Of a stretch of 64,000 nt of DNA, positions 20,092 to 29,749 are shown one piece after another. Both the position numbers and the translations under genes were made by a program. How positions within the stretch are numbered: the first letter of the stretch is position 1; each line of letters starts with the position of its first letter. The notes under the pieces are model-generated. The model was not told the origin of the DNA, searched no databases, and saw only the letters and a list, made by a program, of their open reading frames with translations. Source of the DNA: Pacificimonas pallii (GTDB lineage Bacteria > Pseudomonadota > Alphaproteobacteria > Sphingomonadales > Sphingomonadaceae); contig NZ_JAGSPA010000001.1 in the NCBI RefSeq assembly GCF_019204005.1, positions 868,001-932,000 on the forward strand, written 5' to 3'.

Positions 20092-23000
20092 TCCGCAGGC
20101 TGCACGCCCGCCTTCTTGCCGGGGACGCGGGGGTCATTCGCGGAATTCACGAAACGGCCAAAGACGCGCCCGAGGAACTTCTCGAAATCATCCGCAAGAC
20201 TGAATCCAGCGGGAACGATCAACAGGGTGAGGACAGTCGACAAAAGCAGTCCGCCGATCACGACAATGCCCATCGGCGCGCGCCAGGCCCCGTCGCCGGT
20301 CAGCGAAAGCGCGGTCGGAAGCATGCCGGCGGCCATGGCGATGGTCGTCATGACGATCGGCTGCGCGCGCTTGCGGCCCGCATCCATGATGGCGACCTTG
20401 CGCGGTACGCCCTTCTCCATCTCTTCGAGCGCGAAGTCGATCAGCAGGATCGAATTCTTTGCGACGATGCCGAGAAGCATGAGGAGACCAATGAGGACGG
20501 GCATGGAAATCACATTACCGGTCAGGTGAAGCGCGATGCCGCCGCCAAGAGGCGCCAGCAGCAGCGAGCCCATGTTCACGAAAGGCGGCATGGCGCGCTT
20601 GTAGAGCAGCACCAGCACGGCGAATACCAGGAGGATGCCCGAAATCGTCGCGATCGCAAATTGTGTGATGAGCTCGGACTGCATTTTCGACATGCCGAAC
20701 GACGGCTTCATCACACCCATGGGCAGATTCTGCATCGTCGGGACCGACTCGGCAATTCTCTGCCCTTCGCCCGCAACGATGCCGTCGACAAGGTCGGCAC
20801 CGATGATGATGCGGTCCTGCTGATTGAAGCGCCGCAATTGCTCGGGCCCGGAGCTTAGCGAAATCTTGGCGACAACCTTGAGGGGAACCGAGCCGCCCGC
20901 CGCCGTGGGCACCGGCAGATTGGCGATGGTATCGAGAGACTGGCGCGAGCTGGGCGGCAGGACCACGCGGATCGGGATCTGGCGGTCGGACAGGCTGAAT
21001 TTGGCAACATTCTGGTCAATGTCGCCAATCGTGGCGATGCGGATCGTCTGGCTCAGCGCGGATGTCGTGATGCCAAGATCTGCGGCCAGCGCGAAGTTCG
21101 GCGAGATCACCAGTTCCGGGCGTTGCAGGTCGCCCGCAATGCGCGGCGCCACGAAGCGCTCGTCGGCTCTCAGCTCGGCCACGATTTTTTGCGCGGTCTC
21201 CTCAAGAACCTGCGAGTCGCTGCCCGCGATCATCAGGTTCACGTCGCGCCCGCCGCCGCCGAAATTCTGCTGCGCCTGGAAACTGATCCGGGCATCCGCG
21301 AAATCGCCGAGCTGCGGGCCCACCTGCCGCGTGAATTCAATGCTGGACCGTTCCCGGTCGTCCTTCAGGTTCACATAAAGTGTCGCGTCATCGACGCCGA
21401 TGGCCTGGAAAACATCCTCGGTCTCCGGCTGCTCCAGCAGAAATTGCGTCACCCTGTCAGCAATGATTTCGCTGCGCGTGAACGTGGAGCCGGGCGGCAT
21501 CTCGATATTCACCTGCACGGATTTGTTGTCGACCTCTGGCTGGAAGGTGAACGGTAGTGTCGCGAAACTGAGCACCGTCAGGCCAAGCGCAAGAACACCG
21601 ATCATGCAGGTCCAGACGCGGTGATCGCGGAACAGGTCGCCGCCAAGCCGGCGCACGCGCAGCCACAAGCGGCGGCCACGACTTTCGTCGGAGAACTGCT
21701 CCCCCACACGCTGCGGATGCTTTCTGCGTGTCAGGGTCCAGGCCAGCACTTTTTCATAAAAGTCCATGAGCGGGCCTTCGCCATGCTTGGCCTCGCCATG
21801 CGATTTCAGGAAGTAAGCCGCCATCAACGGCGTGACCATTCGGGCCACGGCCAGACTGAACAGGACGGCCGCCACGACCGTCAGTCCGAACTGTTTGAAG
21901 AACTGGCCCGTAATGCCGGACATCAGGCCAACGGGGAGGAATACGGCGACGATCGAGAAGGTGGTCGCGACCACGGCGAGACCGATTTCGTCGGCGGCCT
22001 CCATCGAGGCCTCATAAGGGGTTTTGCCCATGCGCATGTGACGGACGATATTCTCGATCTCGACAATGGCGTCATCGACCAGGACACCGGCGACGAGCGC
22101 CAGCGCCAGGAGCGACAGGCTGTTCAGGGTGAACCCCAGCAAATCCATGACCCAGAAGGTCGGGATCGCCGATAGCGGGATCGCGGTCGCGGCAATCAGC
22201 ATGGCGCGCCAGTCGCGCAGGAACAGGAAAACGACCAGAACGGCAAGAATGGCACCCTCGATGAGGGCTAGCATCGACGCCTTATACTGTTCGATCGTAT
22301 AGTCATAAGGCGTGAACAATATCTGGAATTTGACGCCCGGATACTCATCGCGCATTTTGACGAGTTCGTCCTGAACGGCCTCGAAAACGGTCACGTCCGA
22401 CGCGCCCTTCGCCTTTTCCAGCCGAACGCCGACAACTTCGCGGCCGTTCTGCTTGGCGACATTGCGCTGTTCGCCGAAGGAGTCGGCAACCTCGGCGATT
22501 TCCTCAAGCCGCACGGTGCGGCCGCCGCCCAGATTGATACGTGTCTCGGCAAGCGAGCGGATGTCCGCGGCATTGCCAAGCACGCGCACGGACTGTTCGG
22601 CACCGGCGATCTCGGCGCGGCCGCCGCCCGCATTGATGTTCAGCTGCCTGAGCTGGCTGTTCACCTGCGCCGCCGTGACGCCGAACGCCTGCATGCGCTC
22701 CGGATCGAGTTCGATGCGGATTTCGCGGTCCACACCGCCTGAACGGCCCACCGACGACATGCCGGAAATGCTGAGCAAACGTTTCGCCACGACATCGTCG
22801 GCAAACCAGCTGAGCTGCTGCTGCGTCATGTCGACGGCCTCGACCGACATGTAGGCAAGGATGCCGCCGAAATCCTGCCGCTGGACCTGCGGTTCCAATA
22901 TGCCTTCGGGAAGGTCGGAACGGATACTGGCAACGGCGTCGCGCACATCGTTGACGGCGCGGTCGATGGGGACGCCAATGTCAAACTGGATGAAGGTGGA

Positions 23001-23270
23001 CGAGCTGCCCTCGCGAATGGTCGAGGTGATCTCGTCGACGCCGTTGACGCCGCGAACGGCGGCCTCGACGCGCTGCGTAACCTGCGTTTTCAGTTCTTCG
23101 GCGGCGGCACCGGGCTGCACAACACGCACCGACGCCGCCGGGAAGGTCACATCCGGGTCGTTATTAATGTCGAGACGCATGAAGCTGACGATGCCCGCCA
23201 GCGTCAGCGCCGTGAACAGAACGATCGAAACGACCGGATTCTGGATCGACCAGGATGAGATGTTGCGCAT
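20088..23270 (-). CDS. RND family efflux transporter, permease subunit
   Basis: A 1060-residue inner-membrane proton-driven exporter of the AcrB/MexB/CzcA superfamily. It has the N-terminal cytoplasmic helix ([14 protein letters not shown]), two large periplasmic loops and twelve predicted membrane helices. The proton-relay aspartates are in [20 protein letters not shown]. It resembles the hydrophobe/amphiphile efflux branch more than the metal branch. It is preceded by the membrane-fusion protein gene with a 12-bp gap and followed by DUF445. No outer-membrane TolC-like channel gene is in the window, so the pump probably borrows one encoded elsewhere. Substrates unknown. Confidence 0.94.
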   Translation of the reverse strand: MRNISSWSIQNPVVSIVLFTALTLAGIVSFMRLDINNDPDVTFPAASVRVVQPGAAAEELKTQVTQRVEAAVRGVNGVDEITSTIREGSSSTFIQFDIGVPIDRAVNDVRDAVASIRSDLPEGILEPQVQRQDFGGILAYMSVEAVDMTQQQLSWFADDVVAKRLLSISGMSSVGRSGGVDREIRIELDPERMQAFGVTAAQVNSQLRQLNINAGGGRAEIAGAEQSVRVLGNAADIRSLAETRINLGGGRTVRLEEIAEVADSFGEQRNVAKQNGREVVGVRLEKAKGASDVTVFEAVQDELVKMRDEYPGVKFQILFTPYDYTIEQYKASMLALIEGAILAVLVVFLFLRDWRAMLIAATAIPLSAIPTFWVMDLLGFTLNSLSLLALALVAGVLVDDAIVEIENIVRHMRMGKTPYEASMEAADEIGLAVVATTFSIVAVFLPVGLMSGITGQFFKQFGLTVVAAVLFSLAVARMVTPLMAAYFLKSHGEAKHGEGPLMDFYEKVLAWTLTRRKHPQRVGEQFSDESRGRRLWLRVRRLGGDLFRDHRVWTCMIGVLALGLTVLSFATLPFTFQPEVDNKSVQVNIEMPPGSTFTRSEIIADRVTQFLLEQPETEDVFQAIGVDDATLYVNLKDDRERSSIEFTRQVGPQLGDFADARISFQAQQNFGGGGRDVNLMIAGSDSQVLEETAQKIVAELRADERFVAPRIAGDLQRPELVISPNFALAADLGITTSALSQTIRIATIGDIDQNVAKFSLSDRQIPIRVVLPPSSRQSLDTIANLPVPTAAGGSVPLKVVAKISLSSGPEQLRRFNQQDRIIIGADLVDGIVAGEGQRIAESVPTMQNLPMGVMKPSFGMSKMQSELITQFAIATISGILLVFAVLVLLYKRAMPPFVNMGSLLLAPLGGGIALHLTGNVISMPVLIGLLMLLGIVAKNSILLIDFALEEMEKGVPRKVAIMDAGRKRAQPIVMTTIAMAAGMLPTALSLTGDGAWRAPMGIVVIGGLLLSTVLTLLIVPAGFSLADDFEKFLGRVFGRFVNSANDPRVPGKKAGVQPAE

Positions 23271-23282
23271 GCGCCGGTCCCT

Positions 23283-24473
23283 TTAAGCCTCAGGCTCGAC
23301 GAGTGTCGGCCGGATTTTCTCACCGGGGTTGAGGAAGGCACCGGCGGACATGACGACCTGCTCCGTTCCCTCCAGTCCCTCGGCCACAACGACGCCATCG
23401 ACGGTAACGGCGCCAATACGGATGCTGCGCCGCACGGCGGTATTGTCGGGACCGACGATGTAGACATGTGCGGTATCGCCGCCGCCCAGAACCGCCGATT
23501 CCGGAAGCACGGGGCGCGTCGCCGAACCGGTTTCAATGGTACCCGTGGCAAAGGCGCCCGGACGCACCTGACGATCACCGCGGATCAGAATACGCGCGGT
23601 ACCCTGCCGAGAGGTCGAATCGATGATCGGTTCGACCATCCAGACTTCGCCGCGATAGGAAACCGGACTGCCCACGAGGCTGACCTGAGCCGCCTGTCCA
23701 ACGGAAAGCGCGGCGAGGTCCTGCTCTGCCACCTCGGCCCGCAATTCCATCTCGCCGCCCTGGGCGATGCGGAACAGCGCCCCTGACCCGGAGCTGACGA
23801 CCTGGCCTTTTTCGACACGGCGCTCGATCACCAGCCCGGCCTCTGGCGCGCGAACGTCAAGCTGTGCCAGCTGCGCCTCCGCAGCGCGGAGCTGCGCGCG
23901 GGCGACGTTGACGCGCGCACGCGCACTGTCACGGCTTGCGGTCCGGCGCTCGATATCAGCGGTGGAGATGAAGCCGCGCTCGACCAGCGCGGCGGCACGG
24001 TCGAGTTCGGACTGGGCGAGCGCCGCGTCCGCATCCGCCTGAACGACGCTGGCGCGGAGCTGCGCGACCTGCTGAGACTGGACGGATCTGTCGACGCGCG
24101 CCAGCACCTGGCCGCGCCGCACATAGTCGCCCTCATCCACCAGAACGGCGACGACCATGCCGCCCTGACCCTGAAGGCCGACGGGAAGATCGCGGCGGGC
24201 GGCGACGCTGCCCGTTACGCGCACATTGGCCACAACCGAATCGAGCCCCGGGACCATGACGGACACGGACGGTCCCTCGCCGCCGCCGTCCGCCGCGGCC
24301 GGAGCAGGTTCGTCCGCGCCGCCAAACACCATCCATGCGAGGAGGGCCGCCACGGCGACACCAACAATTGCCAGAACGGCGATGGTACGACCGGACATGC
24401 GCCGCGAAGGGTGTTGCCGCGGCTCCTGCGCGGTATCGAGGTCATCGACCTTTATGCTCTCATGCATATTCAT
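23283..24473 (-). CDS. RND efflux periplasmic adaptor (membrane-fusion protein)
   Basis: A 396-residue HlyD/AcrA-type adaptor linking the RND pump to an outer-membrane channel. A cytoplasmic N-terminal stretch of ~27 residues leads to one membrane anchor (TIAVLAIVGVAVAALLAWMV). Then come a biotinyl-lipoyl half (GQGGMVVAVLVDEGDYVRRGQVL), a coiled-coil hairpin rich in Ala, Gln and Arg, the second lipoyl half (DVRAPEAGLVIERRVEKGQVV), a beta-barrel and a C-terminal MP domain. I choose the ATG at 24473; a second ATG at 24467 is possible, and the extension to 24638 would run through the promoter region. First gene of the three-gene operon. Confidence 0.92.
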   Translation of the reverse strand: MNMHESIKVDDLDTAQEPRQHPSRRMSGRTIAVLAIVGVAVAALLAWMVFGGADEPAPAAADGGGEGPSVSVMVPGLDSVVANVRVTGSVAARRDLPVGLQGQGGMVVAVLVDEGDYVRRGQVLARVDRSVQSQQVAQLRASVVQADADAALAQSELDRAAALVERGFISTADIERRTASRDSARARVNVARAQLRAAEAQLAQLDVRAPEAGLVIERRVEKGQVVSSGSGALFRIAQGGEMELRAEVAEQDLAALSVGQAAQVSLVGSPVSYRGEVWMVEPIIDSTSRQGTARILIRGDRQVRPGAFATGTIETGSATRPVLPESAVLGGGDTAHVYIVGPDNTAVRRSIRIGAVTVDGVVVAEGLEGTEQVVMSAGAFLNPGEKIRPTLVEPEA

Positions 24474-24778
24474 CTCGTCACTCTTGGATCCTTGTAAGGC
24501 CCTTCGCTGGGTCAGGCCGAAACGGATGGGGGCACCGTCCTGCGTAATATCATGTGTATTAGGCGAATATATCACCGCTCGCAAGCTTGTTGAAAAAGCG
24601 AGCTTTGTATTGGCATTTTTCTCGCATCCTGCGGCCATTTAGCGGCCGGGAGGATAGCAGCGATGCCGCCGGAATCCCTACATTTTGTCGGAGCTGACGG
24701 AAATCTTGCCCTCTCGATGGAGACATTTCGTTAAAACGGCGTTGATCGGTGACAACAATGAAAAGGGAAGGACCGAAA
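24474..24778. other. Divergent promoter region
   Basis: About 305 bp without a gene, between the efflux operon (minus) and the GlsB-like gene (plus). It is more AT-rich than its surroundings (for example 24540-24620) and should carry promoters for both directions. No operator could be named with confidence. Confidence 0.5.
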
Positions 24779-25036
24779 ATGGGTTGGTTATCTTATATTG
24801 TGGTTGGCCTGATCGCAGGCGCACTTGGTAAACTGATCATGCCGGGGCGTGATCCGGGCGGCATTATCGTGACGATTCTGATCGGTATCGCAGGCGCGCT
24901 TGTCGGCGGGTTCATTGGCAGCAGTCTCCTCGGTATCGGCACGAGCGGAATCAACATCCCGACGATCCTGATCGCGACAGGCGGCTCCGTGCTGCTGCTG
25001 TTCCTGTACAGGATGTTCAAGTCGCGCAGCGTTTAA
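24779..25036 (+). CDS. GlsB/YeaQ/YmgE family small membrane protein
   Basis: An 85-residue integral membrane protein with three hydrophobic segments rich in Gly and Ile. The family signature is visible: MGWLSYIVVGLIAGALGKLI, MPGRDPGG, then GIAGALVGGFIG. Members are often stress-induced and called transglycosylase-associated, but the biochemical role is unknown. I start at the ATG at 24779, preceded by GGGAAGGA; the in-frame ATG at 24749 has no such site. Two stacked hairpins follow the gene. Confidence 0.88.
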   Translation: MGWLSYIVVGLIAGALGKLIMPGRDPGGIIVTILIGIAGALVGGFIGSSLLGIGTSGINIPTILIATGGSVLLLFLYRMFKSRSV

Positions 25037-25131
25037 GGCGCGTCTGAACCTGAAAAACGCACTCATGCGGCGTTCAGGCGCCTGCGGGTGATAGGGACGG
25101 CACGCATGATTTGCTCATGCGTGCCGTTTTT
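25036..25131 (+). terminator. Double hairpin terminator after the GlsB-like gene
   Basis: A first imperfect stem joins AGGCGCGTCTGAAC (25036-25049) to GTTCAGGCGCCT (25072-25083). A second, perfect 13-bp stem joins ACGGCACGCATGA (25097-25109) to TCATGCGTGCCGT (25115-25127) and runs into TTTTT. The second is a strong intrinsic terminator; the first may assist or pause. Confidence 0.85.
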
Positions 25132-25157
25132 CGTTTCGAGAATGAGGAGAAAAGCCC

Positions 25158-25880
25158 ATGAAACCGACTTTGCTGCTGGCCGCGATGGCCGTTTCACTGG
25201 TCGCCATGCCCGCGGCGGCGCAGGATGAGCGCGTGATGACCACCCAAATGGCGAACGCAACGCTGCTCACGATCTCCGCCACGGGGATAAGCCGTAGCGC
25301 CCCTGACATCGCCAATGTTTCCGCAGGTGTCGTGACACAGGCCGAGACGGCGGACGACGCCATGCGCCAGAACCGCGAACGCATGGAGCGTGTCGTCAGC
25401 GCGTTGAGGTCCGCAGGCATCAAGCGGGAGGATATCCAGACCTCCAATCTGAATCTTAGCCCGCAATACCGCTATGGCGAGAACCAGCCGCCGCGCCTTA
25501 CCGGCTATCAGGTGCAGAATATGGTCAGCGTGACCCTGCGGGATATCGGTGACGCGGGCAGCGTGCTGGATGCGCTGGTGTCCCAAGGTGCGAATCAGAT
25601 CAACGGGCCGAGCTTCAGCATCGAGGATTCAGAAGGTGCGATGAACGATGCACGCCGTGACGCCATGGCCAAAGCGCGAGAACGGGCCGACATCTATGCC
25701 GGCGCAGCGGGCATGAGCGTGGCCCGCATCGTGTCGATCAGCGAGGGCGGTCACCATTCCCCCCCTCCCATGCCGATGATGCGGGCGATGTCGGACGTCG
25801 CCGAGGATATGTCGACGCCTGTGGAGCCGGGGCAGCTGGGCCTGAACGCAAATGTTACCGTCGTCTACGAGTTGAAATAG
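25158..25880 (+). CDS. SIMPL domain-containing (DUF541) periplasmic protein
   Basis: A 240-residue exported protein with a Sec signal peptide (residues 1-22, ending PAAA-QDE). The mature part is a SIMPL/DUF541 domain: ISATGISRSAPDIANVSAGV near the start, ALRSAGIKREDIQTSNLNLSPQY in the middle and GANQINGPSFSIED in the second half. Bacterial members are linked to oxidative stress defence or outer-membrane quality, but the molecular role is unknown. GAGGAG precedes the ATG by 9 bp. The preceding double hairpin suggests it has its own promoter. Confidence 0.9.
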   Translation: MKPTLLLAAMAVSLVAMPAAAQDERVMTTQMANATLLTISATGISRSAPDIANVSAGVVTQAETADDAMRQNRERMERVVSALRSAGIKREDIQTSNLNLSPQYRYGENQPPRLTGYQVQNMVSVTLRDIGDAGSVLDALVSQGANQINGPSFSIEDSEGAMNDARRDAMAKARERADIYAGAAGMSVARIVSISEGGHHSPPPMPMMRAMSDVAEDMSTPVEPGQLGLNANVTVVYELK

Positions 25881-25904
25881 GAGCCGGCTTTCCGCGCCAG
25901 GCGG

Positions 25905-26468
25905 TCAGCCGACAATCTTGAACCGGGACAGTTCCTGTTGGGGGGCGTTCCAATCGGGATTGAGTTCGGCCGCCTTTTGCAGATCGCGATAGGCGGCGGC
26001 GAGGTCGCCGAGATCCTCATTGACGAGGGCGCGGTAGAAATGCGCCACGTCGGCCTCCGCCGTATCGAGCTCGATCCCCCGGGTCAGACTGGCAAGGGCG
26101 GCGGCCTTGTCGCTGCCCTTGCGCCATTCGGCGATGCCGCGATTTGTATGGGCCTCGGCAAGACTGGCGTCGATTTCCAGCGCGCTGCGGAAGTCCTGCA
26201 GCGCCCTGTCGAACTGTTCCGCCTGCATGCGGACAATGCCGCGATTGACGAAGGTCGCCGAGCGGTCCCGCCGGGACAGCGCCTCTGTTGTCAGCGCCGC
26301 GTCGCAGGCCTCGATCGCGCCCCTCAATTGCTGGCGATGTTCCGCAGCCAGATAACAAAGCCGTGCATTGCTGCTGCCGATGACGGTGATGGCGCTTTGT
26401 GCCGCGAATGTCGCCAATGCCGCGCACATCACCGCCGCCGCACCAAATCCAATTGCCCTGATCGCCAT
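25905..26468 (-). CDS. Tetratricopeptide-repeat protein, membrane-anchored or exported
   Basis: A 187-residue protein with a hydrophobic N-terminus (residues 5-23) that is either an uncleaved anchor or a signal peptide. Three to four TPR units follow: SATFVNRGIVRMQAEQFDRA, AEAHTNRGIAEWRKGSDKAA, VAHFYRALVNEDLGDLAAAY and a capping helix. TPRs form a scaffold for protein partners; the partner is unknown. GGGGAGGAG lies upstream of the ATG at 26468. It is convergent with the SIMPL gene, 24 bp apart. Confidence 0.82.
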   Translation of the reverse strand: MAIRAIGFGAAAVMCAALATFAAQSAITVIGSSNARLCYLAAEHRQQLRGAIEACDAALTTEALSRRDRSATFVNRGIVRMQAEQFDRALQDFRSALEIDASLAEAHTNRGIAEWRKGSDKAAALASLTRGIELDTAEADVAHFYRALVNEDLGDLAAAYRDLQKAAELNPDWNAPQQELSRFKIVG

Positions 26469-26588
26469 GGTCTGAGTCTCCTCCCCTTGCGTCACGCACA
26501 AGGCCATATAGCAGAAAACCGCTGATTCCGGAATGGCGCGGTAGTGCCGCAGGTGCGTCCACCGGGTTTGCCAGCGGTTTTCAAATAT

Positions 26589-26843
26589 TTAGGCGGGGAT
26601 ACGGATCCGCTCGACGAGCTCGTTGATTTCGGCTGGCGGCGCGGCGGTCATGCGGCACGTGACCATGGCAACGATCTGCGCGAACCAGAAGCCGAGCGGG
26701 TAGCCGCCCAGGCTGAAATTATCGAGCCAGGGGCGCAGCAGGATGCCCGCGCCGAACGAGACGCTGAACCAGATGACGAGGAGGATCAGGAGCAGCCGGA
26801 CATTGGCGCGCCAATAGGCGGTGGTGTCCTCCTTCTTGCTCAT
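26589..26843 (-). CDS. Chimeric symporter remnant: DUF4212 small-subunit start joined to a large-subunit-like tail
   Basis: An 84-residue open frame. Residues 1-56 (MSKKEDTTAYWRANVRLLLI ... LGGYPLGFWFAQ) look like the small subunit (DUF4212) of two-part sodium:solute symporters, with its first membrane helix. In intact members the FWFAQ segment continues into a second helix. Here it switches to IVAMVTCRMTAAPPAEINELV followed by ERIRIPA, which resembles the last residues of the large symporter subunit. The parsimonious reading is one in-frame deletion removing the rest of the small gene and most of the large gene. Family resemblance is from memory. As it stands it should not transport anything. 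Confidence 0.6.
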   Translation of the reverse strand: MSKKEDTTAYWRANVRLLLILLVIWFSVSFGAGILLRPWLDNFSLGGYPLGFWFAQIVAMVTCRMTAAPPAEINELVERIRIPA

Positions 26844-26882
26844 CCCGGTCCCTCCCCAGAGACTATGTCTGCGGAAACCCCC

Positions 26883-27869
26883 TCAAGCGACCGTCGCGGG
26901 TTCTCTTTGCAACCTGGACTTCACATAGCGGACGGTGCCGGAAGAAGCGCGCATGACGACGCTTTCCGTTGTCAGGCCGCCGCCGCGCAGGCGCTTCACG
27001 CCGTCAAGCAGCGAGCCATCGGTGACGCCCGATGCGGCGAAGATCACATCGCCCTTCGCCATGTCGTTCATGGTGTAGATGCGGTCGAGGTCGGTGATGC
27101 CCCATTTGGCAGCGCGGCGCTTCTCGTCATCATTGCGGAAGACGAGGCGGCCCTGCATCTGGCCGCCAACGCAGCGGAGCGCCGCGGCGGCAAGAACGCC
27201 TTCTGGCGCGCCGCCCTGGCCGAAATAGATGTCGATGGTGGTATCGGGATCGGTGACGGCGATCACGCCCGCCACGTCGCCGTCCGGAATCAGCTGGATG
27301 CCGCAGCCAATGCCGCGCAGCTCCGCAATGATCTTGTCATGACGCGCACGGTCCAGGACGCAGGCGATGATGTCCCCGGGCGCGACGCCTTTTTCCCTGG
27401 CGAGCGCTTCGACATTTTCCGTGACGCTTTTGTCCAGCGAGACGAGGCCGTCGGAATAGCCGGGGCCGATCGCGATCTTGTCCATATAGGTGTCGGGCGC
27501 GTTGAGCAGGCAGCCCTTGTCGGCGATGGCGAGGACCGCAAGGGCGTTTGGACCCGCCTTTGCCGTGATGGTCGTGCCTTCAAGCGGATCAAGCGCGATA
27601 TCGATGGCGGGCGCGCCCTTCGATGCCTTGCCGACCTTCTCACCGATGTACAGCATGGGGGCCTCGTCGCGCTCACCCTCGCCGATGACGATGGTGCCAT
27701 CCATGTCGAGCATATTGAGCGATGCACGCATCGCCTCGACGGCGGCGGCGTCGGCGGCCTTCTCATCGCCGCGTCCAATCAGTTTCGATGCGGCGATGGC
27801 AGCCGCTTCCGTGACGCGCACCATTTCGAGAACGAGAACACGATCGAGCGCACTGGAAGGTTTGGTCAT
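26883..27869 (-). CDS. glpX: Class II fructose-1,6-bisphosphatase
   Basis: A 328-residue GlpX-type phosphatase that hydrolyses fructose 1,6-bisphosphate in gluconeogenesis and, in some bacteria, sedoheptulose bisphosphate. Metal- and substrate-binding motifs are DMDGTIVIGEGERDEAPML near residues 55-75, DPLEGTT and the GPGYSDG region. The ATG at 27869 is chosen because the protein then begins in the usual way (MTKPSSALDRVLVLEMVRVTE, abridged); its ribosome binding site is weak. It lies 39 bp downstream of the symporter remnant's start codon (the remnant is the next gene on the same strand). Confidence 0.95.
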   Translation of the reverse strand: MTKPSSALDRVLVLEMVRVTEAAAIAASKLIGRGDEKAADAAAVEAMRASLNMLDMDGTIVIGEGERDEAPMLYIGEKVGKASKGAPAIDIALDPLEGTTITAKAGPNALAVLAIADKGCLLNAPDTYMDKIAIGPGYSDGLVSLDKSVTENVEALAREKGVAPGDIIACVLDRARHDKIIAELRGIGCGIQLIPDGDVAGVIAVTDPDTTIDIYFGQGGAPEGVLAAAALRCVGGQMQGRLVFRNDDEKRRAAKWGITDLDRIYTMNDMAKGDVIFAASGVTDGSLLDGVKRLRGGGLTTESVVMRASSGTVRYVKSRLQREPATVA

Positions 27870-27927
27870 AATAAAAGTCCGGCTAAGGGCGTGGTGAATT
27901 GCCACGCGACCTAGCCGGACCTCAAAC

Positions 27928-27944
27928 GGGGGGCAACTCCCCCC
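27928..27944 (-). terminator. GC hairpin after the carbonic anhydrase gene
   Basis: GGGGGG at 27928-27933 pairs with CCCCCC at 27939-27944 around a CAACT loop. Only three T residues follow on the minus strand, so it is a plausible but not textbook terminator; it also lies upstream of glpX and could affect read-through into it. Confidence 0.5.
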
Positions 27945-27961
27945 AGGGTGTATTTGACCGA

Positions 27962-28780
27962 TTACATGTCGGCGAAAACGATTTCGCGGTCATTGCCCGC
28001 CTGCGCCGGACGCGCGGTCCTGCCGTAAAGGCTCTGATGCGCGGCGACCTGCGCCGCCGAAATGGTCAGCGGGTTCGACATCACGAACCAGTTCACGCCT
28101 TCGCTGCAGGGCGGCGTCGTCAGCGAGCCGGTATAATTGTAGAAGTCGCGATCTTCCGGCAGCAATGCGTTCGGATCGAAAGTCGCGCCATCGACGGTCG
28201 TGGTGGTTTTGTCGGTGCCCAAATTCGCCCAGATCGGCGCGAGCGCAGCGTTTTCCTCGCCCTCTTCGAACAGGACGCCGACCACGGCGAGTTCGCCGGC
28301 TTCATTGGCGTGAACAAAGTGCGCGTCGGCGGCGAACTGCTTGCCGGCGATCAGCTCTTCGGACGGGGTGTGCATGTGCATCTGCACGAAATCGAAGCGC
28401 TCCCCGTCGATCGTGATGTAGCTGCCCTCGGGCGCGACAATATTGCTGTTATAGCCCACGCCCTCAATGGTCAGCGGGCCAGCGGCCCATTGGATGTCAA
28501 GCGCGGGCGCGCCTTCGGAAGGCACGTCGGCAGCGGCCGGGATGTCTATGGGCGACTGGCGCGTACCGGCATCGCAGACAGCATTGGCGGCATCGAGCGA
28601 CGCCCAGCCTTGCGGGCCGCCCTCGCCGTCATAGGACCAGTCGTCGGCGGTCAGTGCAGGAACCTCCGCCTCGGCTGTCCCAACGTTTTCGACCTCGACT
28701 GTCTCAACGTCGGCGCTTTCCCCGCAAGCGGCGAGAGCGAGTGTGAAGGCGGGAACGGCAATAAGAAGCGCACTGCGCAT
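27962..28780 (-). CDS. Alpha-type carbonic anhydrase lipoprotein
   Basis: A 272-residue alpha-class carbonic anhydrase that interconverts CO2 and bicarbonate in the periplasm. The N-terminus has a lipobox LAAC (C19), so it is probably lipid-anchored. QSPIDI is the family entry motif. Zinc ligands are H135 and H137 in QMHMHTPSE and H154 in AHFVHA; SLTTPPCSEGVNW carries the substrate-pocket threonine and the cysteine likely disulfide-bonded to C69. All key residues are present. An acidic linker separates the anchor from the catalytic domain. It is monocistronic. Confidence 0.94.
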   Translation of the reverse strand: MRSALLIAVPAFTLALAACGESADVETVEVENVGTAEAEVPALTADDWSYDGEGGPQGWASLDAANAVCDAGTRQSPIDIPAAADVPSEGAPALDIQWAAGPLTIEGVGYNSNIVAPEGSYITIDGERFDFVQMHMHTPSEELIAGKQFAADAHFVHANEAGELAVVGVLFEEGEENAALAPIWANLGTDKTTTTVDGATFDPNALLPEDRDFYNYTGSLTTPPCSEGVNWFVMSNPLTISAAQVAAHQSLYGRTARPAQAGNDREIVFADM

Positions 28781-28895
28781 GAGATGGGTCTCCGGTCAAA
28801 GTGTGTGCGCCAGCAACGCGGATTTCGCAGGTGCGGTTCCCGAATCACGCGGCGATCCAACAGGGGCAGATCGTCGCACATGAGGTAATGGGTGG

Positions 28896-29618
28896 TCAGC
28901 CGCGCTTCTGATACTGGAAAAACCACAATTCGCGCCCCTCACGCAGCGCCTTTTCCGCATAGCGCGTCAGCCGCCAGCCCGACGGTGCCCTGGCGAAGTG
29001 ATTCGCGCGTTCCGCCATCCAGTCGAAATCGCCGTCCGGGCCGATGCGCGGGGCCATCTGCATCATCGACCAGCGACAGTAAATCGGGTGATCGGTCGCC
29101 ATTCTGAAAATGCCGCCGGGGCGCAGTTTGGCCGTAATCAGGTCAAGCGGACCGGGATTCATCATGCGCCGCTTCGCGTGCCGCGCCTTGGGCCACGGGT
29201 CGGGGTGCAGCAGGTAAACGAAGGCAAGCGTGCCGTCGGGAACGCGGGCAAGTGCGTCCAGGGCATCGCCCAGATACAGGCGCACATTGGCGAGCCGCTG
29301 GTCGCGAATATGCTGCAGCGCGCCGACCATGCCGTTCACGAAAGGCTCCGCACCGATGAAGGCGTGATCGGGCAGCAGGTCGGCGCGATAGGCAAGATGT
29401 TCGCCCGCGCCAAAGCCGATTTCGAAATGGAGCGGACGCGGGCTGCCGGGCGCATCGCCGAACATCGCGCCCACCGTGAGCGGGCCGTCCTCGGGGATCG
29501 CAAGGGCGGGATAGAGTTCGTCGAGCAGCGCCTTCTGCCCCGGGCGCAGACGGTGACCCTTCGTACGGCCATAGAGCCTGTTGAGGGTGGTCGGATCGCC
29601 GGTCTTGTGCGCAGTCAT
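28896..29618 (-). CDS. trmB: tRNA (guanine-N7-)-methyltransferase
   Basis: A 240-residue TrmB that methylates G46 of tRNA using S-adenosylmethionine. The SAM site is EIGFGAGEHLAYRA, the VYLLHPDPWPKARHAKRR segment is the family's catalytic/tRNA-binding signature, and the C-terminus ALREGRELWFFQYQK is typical. The ATG at 29618 begins MTAHKTGDP; an in-frame extension to 29795 has no family resemblance. It lies downstream of metK, which makes its cofactor. Confidence 0.94.
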   Translation of the reverse strand: MTAHKTGDPTTLNRLYGRTKGHRLRPGQKALLDELYPALAIPEDGPLTVGAMFGDAPGSPRPLHFEIGFGAGEHLAYRADLLPDHAFIGAEPFVNGMVGALQHIRDQRLANVRLYLGDALDALARVPDGTLAFVYLLHPDPWPKARHAKRRMMNPGPLDLITAKLRPGGIFRMATDHPIYCRWSMMQMAPRIGPDGDFDWMAERANHFARAPSGWRLTRYAEKALREGRELWFFQYQKRG

Positions 29619-29749
29619 GGGACGGGCGCTTGCCGTGCGCGGCGGCGCAGTGCAACCACAGGTTGCATATGCGTCAGGAAACCGCCTGGTCGCACGGTTG
29701 TGATGAATATGACCTGCTGGTGCGGACCGGCGGCGAAGCCGACCTGCCG

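Noticed and set aside
24719-24743. EcfG-type general stress promoter ahead of the GlsB-like gene
   Set aside because: GGAGAC and CGTT are present at roughly the right distance, but the -35 deviates from GGAAC and the spacing is short.
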